Source: Marisediminitalea aggregata (GTDB taxonomy: Bacteria; Pseudomonadota; Gammaproteobacteria; Enterobacterales; Alteromonadaceae). Taken from it: a DNA stretch of 64,000 bases. Made by a program: the position numbers and the translations under genes. The stretch covers positions 310,001-374,000 of the forward strand of contig NZ_FQWD01000001.1 of the NCBI RefSeq assembly GCF_900129565.1. The letters are read 5' to 3'. Shown here in pieces: positions 42,278 to 52,400 of the stretch. The notes below the pieces were generated by a model, which worked only from the letters and a program-made list of their open reading frames with translations, was not told the origin of the DNA and did not search any database. Numbering within the stretch: the first letter of the stretch is position 1; the number at the start of each line of letters is the position of its first letter.

Positions 42278-43837
42278 GTGAACCGGAATGACATTAAGCG
42301 TGTGGTAATTGTGGGTGGAGGTACTGCCGGTTGGATGACCGCCGCAGCACTGGCCAACAAGCTACAAGGGCTGGCTATTGATATCGAGCTCATCGAGTCT
42401 GACAGTATCGGCACTGTAGGCGTCGGTGAGGCCACGCTGCCCCACATACGCTTTTTTAATTCCGCGCTGGGTATTGATGAAGCCGCATTTATGCGGGAAA
42501 CCGAAGCCACTATAAAACTGGGTATCGAGTTTTGTGACTGGGGCAACGTGGGCGAGAGCTACATTCATCCCTTCGGCGACTTTGGCCTGCCTATTAACAA
42601 TGTCGATTTTTACCAACACTGGCTAAAGCATTTTCAGAGCGGCGCCATCACCACACCATTACACGAATATGCTGCGGGCGTTATGTCGGCAAAACACAAC
42701 AAATTCCGCATACCCGAACCGTCTTCCAGTAACATCGAACAACACTACGGCTACGCGTATCAGTTTGACTCCTCACTGTACGCGAAATTTCTACGACGCT
42801 ATGCTCAGGCCAAAGGCGTAATACGTACTGAAGGCAAAATCGTTGAGGTTAAACAACACAACGATACCGGCGAAGTGGTCTCACTGGCGCTGGATAACCA
42901 GGCGATTATTGAAGGCGACTTCTTTGTTGATTGCTCTGGCTTCAGAGGCTTATTAATAGAACAAACCTTACACGCGGGCTACGACGATTGGTCTGAATGG
43001 TTACCCTGTAACCGCGCCGTGGCGATCCCCTGTGAAAGTACCAACCCACTGATGCCTTATACCCGGGCAACCGCTAAAGCGGCAGGGTGGCAATGGCGAA
43101 TTCCGCTGCAACACCGCACCGGCAATGGCTTTGTGTACTGGAGCGAGCATATCTCCGACGACGAGGCCTGTAGTCAGCTTCTGAGTGCTCTGGATGGCAA
43201 GCCGCTGGCCGAGCCTAATCAGCTGTACTTTAAAGCCGGTCGACGCAATGTATGCTGGGAAAAGAATGTGGTAGCCATTGGCCTGTCTTCAGGCTTTTTA
43301 GAACCGCTAGAGTCCACGTCGATACACTTAATTCAGGAAGGGATCACCACCCTGATTGAGCTGTTCCCGCAGCAACGCGTTCAGCAACAGGATGCCGACG
43401 AATACAACCGCCGAATGGCGCTTAACTTCGAACGCGTAAGAGACTTCCTGTTACTGCACTATGTTGCGACGAAGCGCGACGACAGTGACATGTGGCGATA
43501 CTTCCGGAACCTTACCCTGCCCGACAGCCTGCAAACTAAAATCGAACTGTGGCTGAGTCGCGGCTACATTCAGCGTTACGAGTTTGGCGTATTCCTGCCT
43601 CCCAGCTGGATAGCGGTTTTACTGGGGCAGAATTTGATGCCGACAGGATTCGATCCGCGGGTCAATAACACCTCAGATGCGGAATTTATCCAAACCAGCG
43701 AGCGCATGCGCAAGGCCATCCTTAATTCCGTAAATAACACGCCGTTACACCGCGAATTCCTTACCGGCTATGGCGCGGCGTCAAACAGTAAGCCACTTAA
43801 GTCTGCGATGGCATCAACAACGTCGGGGGGCAATTAG
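42278..43837 (+). CDS. Tryptophan-halogenase-like flavoprotein, copy 1
   Basis: The 519-residue protein has the FAD-binding motif GGGTAGW (13-19), GVGEATLPH, the catalytic-type Lys80 (ATIKLGIEF), the flavin-halogenase motif WQWRIP (271-276) and GFLEPLESTS with the conserved Glu. It therefore keeps the residues needed for FAD-dependent halogenation. Genes of this family are common beside large TonB receptors in Alteromonadales, Xanthomonas and Caulobacter, where their substrate is unknown. The start is GTG 42278, with AAGGA unusually far upstream (13 bases). The next gene starts two bases after the stop. Confidence 0.82.
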   Translation: MNRNDIKRVVIVGGGTAGWMTAAALANKLQGLAIDIELIESDSIGTVGVGEATLPHIRFFNSALGIDEAAFMRETEATIKLGIEFCDWGNVGESYIHPFGDFGLPINNVDFYQHWLKHFQSGAITTPLHEYAAGVMSAKHNKFRIPEPSSSNIEQHYGYAYQFDSSLYAKFLRRYAQAKGVIRTEGKIVEVKQHNDTGEVVSLALDNQAIIEGDFFVDCSGFRGLLIEQTLHAGYDDWSEWLPCNRAVAIPCESTNPLMPYTRATAKAAGWQWRIPLQHRTGNGFVYWSEHISDDEACSQLLSALDGKPLAEPNQLYFKAGRRNVCWEKNVVAIGLSSGFLEPLESTSIHLIQEGITTLIELFPQQRVQQQDADEYNRRMALNFERVRDFLLLHYVATKRDDSDMWRYFRNLTLPDSLQTKIELWLSRGYIQRYEFGVFLPPSWIAVLLGQNLMPTGFDPRVNNTSDAEFIQTSERMRKAILNSVNNTPLHREFLTGYGAASNSKPLKSAMASTTSGGN

Positions 43838-43838
43838 C

Positions 43839-45350
43839 ATGTCAGGCATAAAGCACATCGTCATTGCAGGTAATGGCCTTGCAGTAAACATGACCGCGCT
43901 TGCGTTACAGCAGCAGTTGCCACCTGACATCAATTTGACCCTGATTAACAGTGCAAAATATGCCGATCTGGATTGTTTGTATGGCAGCACCAGCGCACCA
44001 GACATGTACGCGTTTAATCTGATGCTAAACGTATCTGAGCCTGACCTGTTGTTTAACACCAACAGTACATTCTGCTGGGGTAATTATTTTGACCGCTGGG
44101 CCATGACACCCTGCTCATGGTTACAGGGCTTTCATTTACCGTTTCCCGCCATGCGCGGCGTCGGTTTACATCACTTTGTTACCCGCCATGGCGAAACCGA
44201 GCTGGCATCTTATCTGATCAATACACAGGCCGACAAAACCGGTAAGTTTGCCCACCCCCCTGAAGATAATCGCCATCCGCTTTCCAGAGCAGAATACGGC
44301 TATCAATTTGATGCCAGCGCATTAAGCGCGCTGTATGCAAGTAAACTCAGCAGCAAGGTAACGGTGATCAATGCGAGCATTGCCGACGTGATTACAAACC
44401 CAGCAGCAGATAGCACCGGAAATATAAACATTACCGGCTTGCAACTCGACAACGGGCAGCGAATTGAAGCGGATTTATACATCGACTGCACCGGGCCAAA
44501 TGCCAAAGTGTATTCCGCTCTCGAACAAAACAGCCAGGACGCCAACAGCCAACAAAAGAGTGCACGAACCCTGTTTGCGATTCACAGCACATTGCAACGC
44601 GGCGAGGCACTGCCTACACACAGGCGCATTCGCGCTTGTGAATTTGGCTGGCAAGCCGACACCTATCTGCGCGACAGCATTCAACGATTAACCGTGTGTA
44701 CACCTGAACAGAAGTCACAGGCGATAGACGCTCACGGCATTGAGGCAAGTATTGCCATGGCGTTTAGCGCCGGGCACCGGCAACAAGCCTGGACAGGCAA
44801 CTGCGTCGCTATCGGTCAGGCAGCCAGCGTGATAGAGCCACTTACACCTGCCCCACTGATGATGCTGATGCGCGATATTCAGCGCTTGCTGGAGCTCATT
44901 CCGGTAACCAACAGTATGTCGGCGGAGGCAACTGAATATAATCGCCGCTTTATTGCCGACGTCGAACATACCGGTTTATTCCAAGGTGCGCTGTTTGCGC
45001 TTGAACATCTGCCAGACTCATTGCCAGAGCAAGCTTATTGGCAACAGGCTGCGCAGTTTGTGCAAAGTGAGAAGCTTAGCCGCAAGCTGACTCAATATCA
45101 TCACCGGGGCATTCTGGTGAAATACGATTTAGAGCCTTTTAATGAGCAGGACTGGTTAATTCTGCACAGTGGCATGCAGCGCCGCCCACAAACTTACGAC
45201 ATAGTGGCAGATCAGGTGCCACGCGCGGAGATGGCGAATCAATTAAACGGCATGGGCAATGTGATTCAGCAAGTGGTGAGCCAAATGCCACCCCACGGAA
45301 TTTATTTGGAAAAGCTAATGGCTTATCTGTCTCAAAAGCGCAACCAATAA
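43839..45350 (+). CDS. Degenerate tryptophan-halogenase-like protein, copy 2
   Basis: The 503-residue protein aligns over its whole length with its neighbours in layout, but key motifs are altered. The GGGxxGW start is reduced to IAGNGLAVNMTAL. The Lys that donates the chloramine-like intermediate has no clear counterpart. The WxWxIP motif is absent; CEFGWQADTYL stands in the expected region. EPLESTS has become EPLTPAP. Fold elements such as DLYIDCTGP and GQAASVIEPL remain. Loss of halogenase chemistry with retention of length suggests a new role, perhaps as a partner or binding protein. ATG 43839 lies just after copy 1. Confidence 0.72.
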   Translation: MSGIKHIVIAGNGLAVNMTALALQQQLPPDINLTLINSAKYADLDCLYGSTSAPDMYAFNLMLNVSEPDLLFNTNSTFCWGNYFDRWAMTPCSWLQGFHLPFPAMRGVGLHHFVTRHGETELASYLINTQADKTGKFAHPPEDNRHPLSRAEYGYQFDASALSALYASKLSSKVTVINASIADVITNPAADSTGNINITGLQLDNGQRIEADLYIDCTGPNAKVYSALEQNSQDANSQQKSARTLFAIHSTLQRGEALPTHRRIRACEFGWQADTYLRDSIQRLTVCTPEQKSQAIDAHGIEASIAMAFSAGHRQQAWTGNCVAIGQAASVIEPLTPAPLMMLMRDIQRLLELIPVTNSMSAEATEYNRRFIADVEHTGLFQGALFALEHLPDSLPEQAYWQQAAQFVQSEKLSRKLTQYHHRGILVKYDLEPFNEQDWLILHSGMQRRPQTYDIVADQVPRAEMANQLNGMGNVIQQVVSQMPPHGIYLEKLMAYLSQKRNQ

Positions 45351-45377
45351 GAACGCAGTAAGGTCACGAAGAATAAA

Positions 45378-46922
45378 ATGAAAGACTCAACGCCAAATAT
45401 ACTAAAACAGATAACCATTGTTGGTGGCGGCTCCGCCGGTTGGATGACCGCCGCCGCGCTGTCTCGCATGCTGCCCACTGGCGACGTTAAGATTACTCTG
45501 GTGGAGTCTGAACAGATTGGCACCATTGGTGTAGGGGAGGCCACGATCCCCGATATGATCAACTTTAATAAATTGCTGGGCATCAGCGAGAGTGAATTTA
45601 TTAAAGCCACCAACGGCACCTTTAAACTCGGTATTGAGTTTAACGACTGGGGTAAATTAGGCGACAGCTACTTCCACCCGTTTGGCGGACACGGCGTTGA
45701 TATGAATGGCGTCGACTTTCATCAGTACTGGCTGCACACCCTGGCCGCCGGGAATACCTGTGATCTTGAAGACTACAGTATCTGTGCGGTCGCCGCGAAG
45801 CAGAACAAGTTTGTGCTGCCTGAGCAAAACCCCAACTCGGTGCTCTCGCATTTGCGCTATGCCTACCATTTTGATGCCACTGCTTATGCCGCGTATTTAC
45901 GTAAATACGCGGAACAGCGTGGCGTAAAACGCATTGAAGGCAAAATTGCCAGCGTGCAGCAACACACAGACACCGGCAATATTGCGGGCCTGACACTGGA
46001 AGATGGCACCACCGTAGGCGGTGAGTTATTTTTCGATTGCTCCGGATTCCGATCTTTATTACTCGGCGACACACTGGGCGTGAAATTCCGAGACTGGAGC
46101 CACTGGCTGCCGTGTAACACGGCGCAAACCGTTGCCACAGAACAAACCGACAAAGTTCTCCCCTTCACGCGTTCAACCGCAAAAACCGCTGGCTGGCAAT
46201 GGCGCATACCTACCCAGCAGCGCGTCGGTAATGGGCACATCTACTGTGACCGTTTTATGGGTCACGACCTGGCTCGTCAGATTCTGCTCGATGGACTCGA
46301 CAGCAAGCCCATTTCAGAGGTGCGTACCATTCAGTTTAAAACAGGGTGTCAGGAAGCCTTCTGGGAGAAGAACTGCATTGGTATCGGCTTGTCGGCCGGT
46401 TTTCTGGAGCCGCTGGAATCTACCTCGTTGTTTCTAATCCAGCAGGGTATCAGCCGCTTTATTTCCCTGTACCCGGATGCCGGGCTACACCCTGTGATCC
46501 GCAACGAATACAACCGCTTAATGACCCGGGAATTCGAGCAGGTTCGCGACTTCATTATTCTGCATTACAAAGCCACCACCCGCGATGACAGCCCGTTCTG
46601 GCGCTATGTGCGAGATATGGAGATACCAGACTCGCTAACCCACAAAATGACGCTATTCCAGCAAGGCGGCCGCGTATTCAGAGACGATCATGAACTCTTT
46701 ACCCGCTCCAGTTGGGTAGCGGTAATGGTTGGTCAGGGCATTTTCCCCAAAACCTTCGACCCGATTCTGGCTAATATCCCGGTGGCGGATATTCAGCGTA
46801 GTCTGAACTCCATGAAGCAGGCCATGGAACAATCTGTTGCGCGCCTTCCCGACCATGCAATGTTTATTGAAAAATACACCGCCATGCAACCAAACCCAAC
46901 GTTTTCAATGGGAAGACAATAA
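45378..46922 (+). CDS. Tryptophan-halogenase-like flavoprotein, copy 3
   Basis: The 514-residue protein has GGGSAGW (16-22), GVGEATIPD, Lys83 (GTFKLGIEF), WQWRIP (near residue 273) and GFLEPLESTS. All catalytic landmarks of FAD-dependent halogenases are kept. It lies 27 bp after copy 2, and its stop shares a base with the start of copy 4 (TAATG), so translation is coupled. No flavin reductase gene, which a working halogenase needs, is visible nearby; a general reductase could serve. Confidence 0.82.
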   Translation: MKDSTPNILKQITIVGGGSAGWMTAAALSRMLPTGDVKITLVESEQIGTIGVGEATIPDMINFNKLLGISESEFIKATNGTFKLGIEFNDWGKLGDSYFHPFGGHGVDMNGVDFHQYWLHTLAAGNTCDLEDYSICAVAAKQNKFVLPEQNPNSVLSHLRYAYHFDATAYAAYLRKYAEQRGVKRIEGKIASVQQHTDTGNIAGLTLEDGTTVGGELFFDCSGFRSLLLGDTLGVKFRDWSHWLPCNTAQTVATEQTDKVLPFTRSTAKTAGWQWRIPTQQRVGNGHIYCDRFMGHDLARQILLDGLDSKPISEVRTIQFKTGCQEAFWEKNCIGIGLSAGFLEPLESTSLFLIQQGISRFISLYPDAGLHPVIRNEYNRLMTREFEQVRDFIILHYKATTRDDSPFWRYVRDMEIPDSLTHKMTLFQQGGRVFRDDHELFTRSSWVAVMVGQGIFPKTFDPILANIPVADIQRSLNSMKQAMEQSVARLPDHAMFIEKYTAMQPNPTFSMGRQ

Positions 46923-48439
46923 TGTCAGAGCACCGTATTAAAAAGATTGTCATTGTAGGCGGTGGTACTGCCGGATGGATGGCAGCCGCTGCCATGTCAA
47001 AGCTATTGCATGACGACAGCATTACTATTGAGCTTATCGAGTCAGAACAAATCGGCACGGTAGGCGTGGGCGAAGCAACCATTCCGCACATTCTGTACTT
47101 TAATCGGTTGCTGGGCATTAACGAAAACGACTTCGTTAAGTTCACCAACGGTACTTTTAAGCTGGGGATCGAATTTGTAGACTGGGGGCAAACCGGTGAG
47201 TCTTATATTCACCCATTTGGCCCTTACGGCATGGACATGGAAGGCATCCACTTTCATCACATGTGGCTCCGCCAGCAAAAAATGGGTCAGGCTAAACCCA
47301 TCGATGAATTTAACCTGCAAATCCTGGCAGCCCAGGCCAATAAGTTTCAGCGCGCGCAGGTTGAACTGCAAGGTTCACCGCTGAGCACCATTGCCTACGC
47401 ATTTCAATTCGATGCCATGCTGTACGCCAGGCACTTACGCGGCATAGCAGAAGCCAATGGTGTTGTGCGTACCGAGGGTAAAATCACCCGGGTAAATCAG
47501 CATCCGGAAAACGGCCATATTGCCAGTGTGGATACCGATAACGGCCATCACATTGAAGGGGATTTGTTTATCGACTGCTCGGGCTTCAAAGGCCTGCTCA
47601 TCGAACAAACCTTAAATAGCGGCTACGAAGACTGGTCCCATTATTTGCCTTGCGACCGGGCCATTGCGGTAGCCAGCAACAAGCTCGACGAGTTGACCCC
47701 TTTCACCCGTGCTACGGCAAAATCAGCTGGCTGGCAATGGCGAATTCCGTTGCAGTCTCGCACCGGCAACGGTCACGTGTATTGTAGCAAGTTTATGGAC
47801 GACGACACGGCATTGCAAAGTCTGTACGCCGACCTGAACAGCGAACCGATTTCCGAGCCCAATTACCTGCGCTTTAAAGCCGGGATCCGCAAAAAGCCCT
47901 GGAACAAGAATGTGGTGTCGCTGGGATTAGCATCTGGCTTTTTAGAGCCACTGGAATCCACGTCAATACACTTAATTCAAACCGCCATTGCCCGGTTAAT
48001 GACGAATTTCCCCGACAAGCTGTTTAATCAGCACGATATTGATTATTACAATGAGCGCACCCGGCTTGAGTACGAGCAGGTACGTGACTTTTTGATTTTG
48101 CACTACAAAGCCACACGTCGAAACGACAGCCCGTTCTGGCATTACTGCCGCACCATGGATATTCCCGACTCGCTGCATAAACGCATTGAGATCTACAAAC
48201 AAAATGCTCGCTTATACCGCCACGACAATGAGCTGTTTAACCACGTCAGTTGGTTTGCGGTCATGCACGGTCAGGGCATTCACCCTGAGCGCTATCACCC
48301 CATTGCCGATATGCTACCGGATGATGAGCTACACCGCCGTATGGAAGAAATTCATACGGTTACAGGCAAGTGTCTGCAGGTGATGCCTGGCCACGAGGAT
48401 TTTATTGCGCAGCACTGCAAAGCCAGTTCGTCAGGTTAA
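46922..48439 (+). CDS. Tryptophan-halogenase-like flavoprotein, copy 4
   Basis: The 505-residue protein has GGGTAGW (13-19), GVGEATIPH, Lys80 (GTFKLGIEF), WQWRIP and GFLEPLESTS. By eye it is closest to copies 1 and 3. It is the last gene of the GH3-halogenase run, coupled to copy 3 by TAATG. It converges with an FKBP gene 40 bp further on. The true substrate is unknown, and the name refers to the family only. Confidence 0.82.
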   Translation: MSEHRIKKIVIVGGGTAGWMAAAAMSKLLHDDSITIELIESEQIGTVGVGEATIPHILYFNRLLGINENDFVKFTNGTFKLGIEFVDWGQTGESYIHPFGPYGMDMEGIHFHHMWLRQQKMGQAKPIDEFNLQILAAQANKFQRAQVELQGSPLSTIAYAFQFDAMLYARHLRGIAEANGVVRTEGKITRVNQHPENGHIASVDTDNGHHIEGDLFIDCSGFKGLLIEQTLNSGYEDWSHYLPCDRAIAVASNKLDELTPFTRATAKSAGWQWRIPLQSRTGNGHVYCSKFMDDDTALQSLYADLNSEPISEPNYLRFKAGIRKKPWNKNVVSLGLASGFLEPLESTSIHLIQTAIARLMTNFPDKLFNQHDIDYYNERTRLEYEQVRDFLILHYKATRRNDSPFWHYCRTMDIPDSLHKRIEIYKQNARLYRHDNELFNHVSWFAVMHGQGIHPERYHPIADMLPDDELHRRMEEIHTVTGKCLQVMPGHEDFIAQHCKASSSG

Positions 48440-48479
48440 CCGATTTGTCCCGGCAAAAGCAGGAGATTGTACAAACCCG

Positions 48480-48818
48480 TTAATCGTCGCGATTAAGGGC
48501 TTCCAGTAATTCAATCTCGAAGTACAGATTACTGTTCGGAGGGATCTTTCCCACCTGCCTTTCGCCGTATGCCAGCTCTGCCGGTACCCACAACTTACGC
48601 GTTCCGCCAACCCGCATCCCCTGTAAGCCCTGAAACCACCCTTGAATCACCTTGTTTTTTGATAATACCGTTTGAAACGGACGGCCTTTTTCATAGGATG
48701 AATCAAACTCAGTGCCGTCATCCAAAAACCCGCGATAATGCGCAGTGATCAACGCACCTTTCTTCACCTCACAGCCCTCGCCCACAACAACGTCTTCAAT
48801 TCGGATTTGCTCAGTCAT
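48480..48818 (-). CDS. FKBP-type peptidyl-prolyl isomerase
   Basis: The 112-residue protein is a single FKBP domain without a signal peptide: GALITAHYRGFLDDGTEFDS, then VIQGWFQGLQGMRVGGTR and LAYGERQVGKIPPNSNLYFE. The active-site aromatic residues are kept. It should act as a cytoplasmic proline isomerase and chaperone. ATG 48818 is chosen; an in-frame ATG at 48830 would add four residues and neither has a strong ribosome binding site. It converges with the last halogenase gene. Confidence 0.85.
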   Translation of the reverse strand: MTEQIRIEDVVVGEGCEVKKGALITAHYRGFLDDGTEFDSSYEKGRPFQTVLSKNKVIQGWFQGLQGMRVGGTRKLWVPAELAYGERQVGKIPPNSNLYFEIELLEALNRDD

Positions 48819-48984
48819 GCTTATTCTCATTTATTCAATATTGGGCGCATGGTAACGCAGGTTTTAAGCTTGGGGAATCTGGCCGAGTGAGATATCGTTA
48901 GCAATTCTGTCCCTATTAATTCAACGAGAATAATCATGACCCGTTCATTGAATTTTACTGATTTCTCATTATTAGCGAGCAGAT

Positions 48985-49371
48985 ATGACAAAGCACATTA
49001 ATATAGCCAGGTTCACATTAGGTTTAATGTGGATTTATCAGGGGCTGGTACCAAAGTTATTCACAATAGCACCACTGGAGTGGCAACTATCATCCAGCAT
49101 TGGGCTCTCTGCTGACGCTACATTTTGGTTTATTAAGCTTGCAGGCGCAGGTGAAGTCATCTTCGGGTTACTGCTCATCAAATACTACCAGTCAAAACCC
49201 CTGTTAATGCTGAATATCCTGGCGTTAGCTGGCTTACTTCTTGTCAGCGCGGTGTTGCAGCCTTCGTTGCTTGTTGAAGCATTTAATCCGGTTACAACCA
49301 ATATTCCCTGCATCGCATTGGGTGTATATCTGTTTTCAATAGAAACGACAAAGGCGTCTTTACAGCAATAA
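48985..49371 (+). CDS. DoxX-like membrane protein
   Basis: The 128-residue protein has four predicted membrane helices, starting with ARFTLGLMWIYQGLVPKLF, the signature of the DoxX-like family. The LAGAGEVIFGLLLI segment forms the second helix. Function is unknown; relatives are linked to membrane redox or respiratory functions. It lies alone between the FKBP gene and the TonB receptor, which faces it, and ends at a good bidirectional terminator. Confidence 0.72.
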   Translation: MTKHINIARFTLGLMWIYQGLVPKLFTIAPLEWQLSSSIGLSADATFWFIKLAGAGEVIFGLLLIKYYQSKPLLMLNILALAGLLLVSAVLQPSLLVEAFNPVTTNIPCIALGVYLFSIETTKASLQQ

Positions 49372-49377
49372 ACAAAT

Positions 49378-49404
49378 AAAAAAGGCCAGTTGCCTGGCCT
49401 TTTT
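49378..49404. terminator. Bidirectional terminator between the DoxX-like gene and the TonB receptor
   Basis: AAAAAAGGCCAG / CTGGCCTTTTT (49378-49389 and 49394-49404) with loop TTGC has T-runs on both strands. Confidence 0.88.
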
Positions 49405-49455
49405 ACATGCACACTCTTTTTATATGAACACTAAGTTACAACCGTTATCACAGTA

Positions 49456-52400
49456 TTAGTAGGTATAGCGAATACCAAACTTAAAGCGACGATCGTTCAG
49501 GAAGCTTGAGCGCATGTAACGCTGACCGCTTTGGTCAATTTGCGCCTCGGAGCTGCTCTTCTCGTCGAAGATGTTTGCACCGTTGAAGCTTAGCTGAACG
49601 TTGTCAGTCACATCATAGCGGAGTGACACATCAACAAAACTCGTTGGTCTTTGGAACAGAGGATCACCCGTAATCCAGTCACGGTAGTTATTCAGGTAGT
49701 GTGAGCGGTAGTTGTACGCAATACGTACCTCAAACTTATCATCCTGATAAATACCAATCAGGTTTGCCGTGTGGCGTGATTGCCCAACCAGATCAGAACG
49801 CCCGAAACGCAGGTTATTGGCAAATGAGCCTTCATCCGGCTGACCGTCATCATCGGCATCCAAAAATGCTGGCGGCGGTGTGGCCGACGCATCGATATAG
49901 GTATAGTTAGCCTGCACACCTAAATTAGACCAAATGCCCGGCAGGTCGTCGAAGAAGTCCTGATACGAGAACTCTATACCTCGAATTTCTGCATCAGCCT
50001 GGTTAACCGGCCCAACGTATTGATAGTTAACCGACTCGCCATCCAGCGTAATGGTATCCTGTACATCAACACCAAAGGTGATGATGTTTTTGAGATCCTT
50101 ATTAAACACAGCCGCGCTGAAATATTCACCGTCTTCGAAGTACCATTCAAACGACAAGTCCCAATTTACCGCTTCTGTGGATTTAAGGTCAGGGTTACCA
50201 CCGTTTACGTTAATTGAGCGCAGGAAGATATCTTCCGCTCCGCGCGCAATACCAAAGTTCGGATCATCCTCAGGCAGCGGGTCAAACTGCACAGTTGTGA
50301 ATGCGCCAGACACCGTTTGCGCGGCTCTCAGATCCTGGATATTCGGACGCGTCACAGCTTTACTCACGCCAAAGCGCAGTAACATGTCGTCGTTTAAGTT
50401 CCACTTCACGTTCAATGAAGGCAGGAAATGATCGTCAGTTAAGTCAACTGTTCTGTCACTTGACGCCTGCTCCAAATACGCAACGGACTCCGGCAAAAAG
50501 TCAGCCGGATGGTCGCGATCTTCTGCGCTTTGTGGGTAATCAGGCAAGTCAACATCATCCGTGTCTTCCCAAACCTGATTGTATCTGAGCTCCCCATCAG
50601 ACATCGATTGGGTGCGGGTATATCGCAGACCCACGTTACCTTCGATATCCATGCCATCACCCAACTGATGATAGAAATCCAATCGCACGTACAGGTTCAG
50701 TGTTTCTTCCGTAATATCGGAAATCTGATTTGGCTCATAAATTGGCGTATATTTGCCATCCTGGGTGCGTCTTTCAATGCCATTGGCCGAGTAAGGGTTC
50801 CAGGCACCATTCGCTAAGTCAGGCTCGTTCTGATAGAAATCGAAGAACTGGTGCGGATTGCGCAACAAGTTGGAATCCACAAAGACAAAGGAAGTGTTGT
50901 CTCCACCCAACACGCCGCCGCGGTAGAAGTTAGACATATCCACCACTTCATGGGCAACGGTATCGAAGTTATTGTACATAGCCATACCGCCATTCCACGC
51001 TTGTGATGCGGCCTGCCAGTTCATACCTGCGTCGCGATTGACCTGCTCGCGTTCAGAATAGCGCGCCCCAAACTTCACAGATTCAAACCACGAGTCGCCT
51101 TCAAACTGGTAGGTTGCATCAGCACGTACTGCGGTTAACTCACCTTCACCATCCTGGAAGCCATCAGAGATAAACGGCATAAACGTAGAGCCGGCGTCCG
51201 CGGTACTGGTTGGGTACTGCCAGGCATTTTGGTTATTGCCCTCATCAAAAATGAAGTCACCAATCGCTAAGCGCGGATCATGCGAGAATTCCAGATAAGG
51301 GTTGTCGAGATCCGGGCGGTAAAACGCCTGCACAAAGGTATTCGAACCAACCCATAACTCACGACGTTTCGAGTCAGCGGTTGTATGGTGAGCGTCAACT
51401 TCGACCATCCAGTTGTCCGTTGGACGCATTTTCAGGTTAAAGCTTAAATCGTCGGTCATTGATTCTTGCTGAATACCCACTCCCAGGTTACTCAACTGCA
51501 AACCGTATGCGCCATACCAGGAGTCGCCTGAATCGGTCAGCATACCTTGTTCCATCAGGCCACCGGTAACCGGCACGGTTTCATCACAGAAACCCACCGG
51601 GCTTTCGTTGTTACCGTTACAGCGCGCAATGCCGTCTGAAGTAAATGGCTTAACAACCAGCTCGCTTAATTCAAACCGGTTCCAGCTGTTGGCATCGGTA
51701 AAGGATTCTGTCGTACGCTCAACAGAGTTGCTGTCATTTTCTACGCGGATATATTTTACGGTTAATTCGGTATCGTTGTCAGGGCTGCGCCACTGACCAG
51801 CCACGTAAAAACTGTCTCGTGTTCTGTCTACCTGGTTGGTACGTAGCTGGAAACCCTGAGGCACAGCAACGACAGAGCCTGCTTCAGGAATATAATCCCC
51901 GGTAAACGCATCCTGAGGAATGTTGTCACGCGGGTTTGGTGCAGCGGTTTGGAAACCATGAATTTCAGAAGCCAGATCAGACGTTGAGAATGATCCCAAC
52001 AAGCCGAACTCACCTTTAGAGTTCTTCCATCTGTCACCCGCGACAACGCTGAATGAAGGGCTCCACTCTTCGCGTAAGTCGGTGTAGGTAGTATCTGCAC
52101 TAAAAATCAGAATCCGACCTTCACGGTCGAACGGTTCCAGTGTTCTTAAGTTAATTGAGCCACCGATACCACCTTCAATCAGGTCTGCAGATTGGTTTTT
52201 ATAAACATCAACGCCGCCAATCAGCTCTGGCGGGATAGCAGACCAATCCAGTGCACGACCACCATTTGCACTGAATGCATCGCGGCCGTTAAATTCAGAG
52301 CGGACAAAACCCAAACCACGGATCAGGTTTCCTGAGCCTTCTGGTGAAGGAAAATCGTCGGCCCCTGCGGTAAATCGCGTAACCGTGATACCCGGTATAC

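Noticed and set aside
42266..42292. A mini-frame MNKQREPE before the first halogenase gene, considered as a leader peptide
   Set aside because: The AAGGA touches the ATG with no spacing, and the codons show no regulatory pattern such as repeated Trp or Leu.
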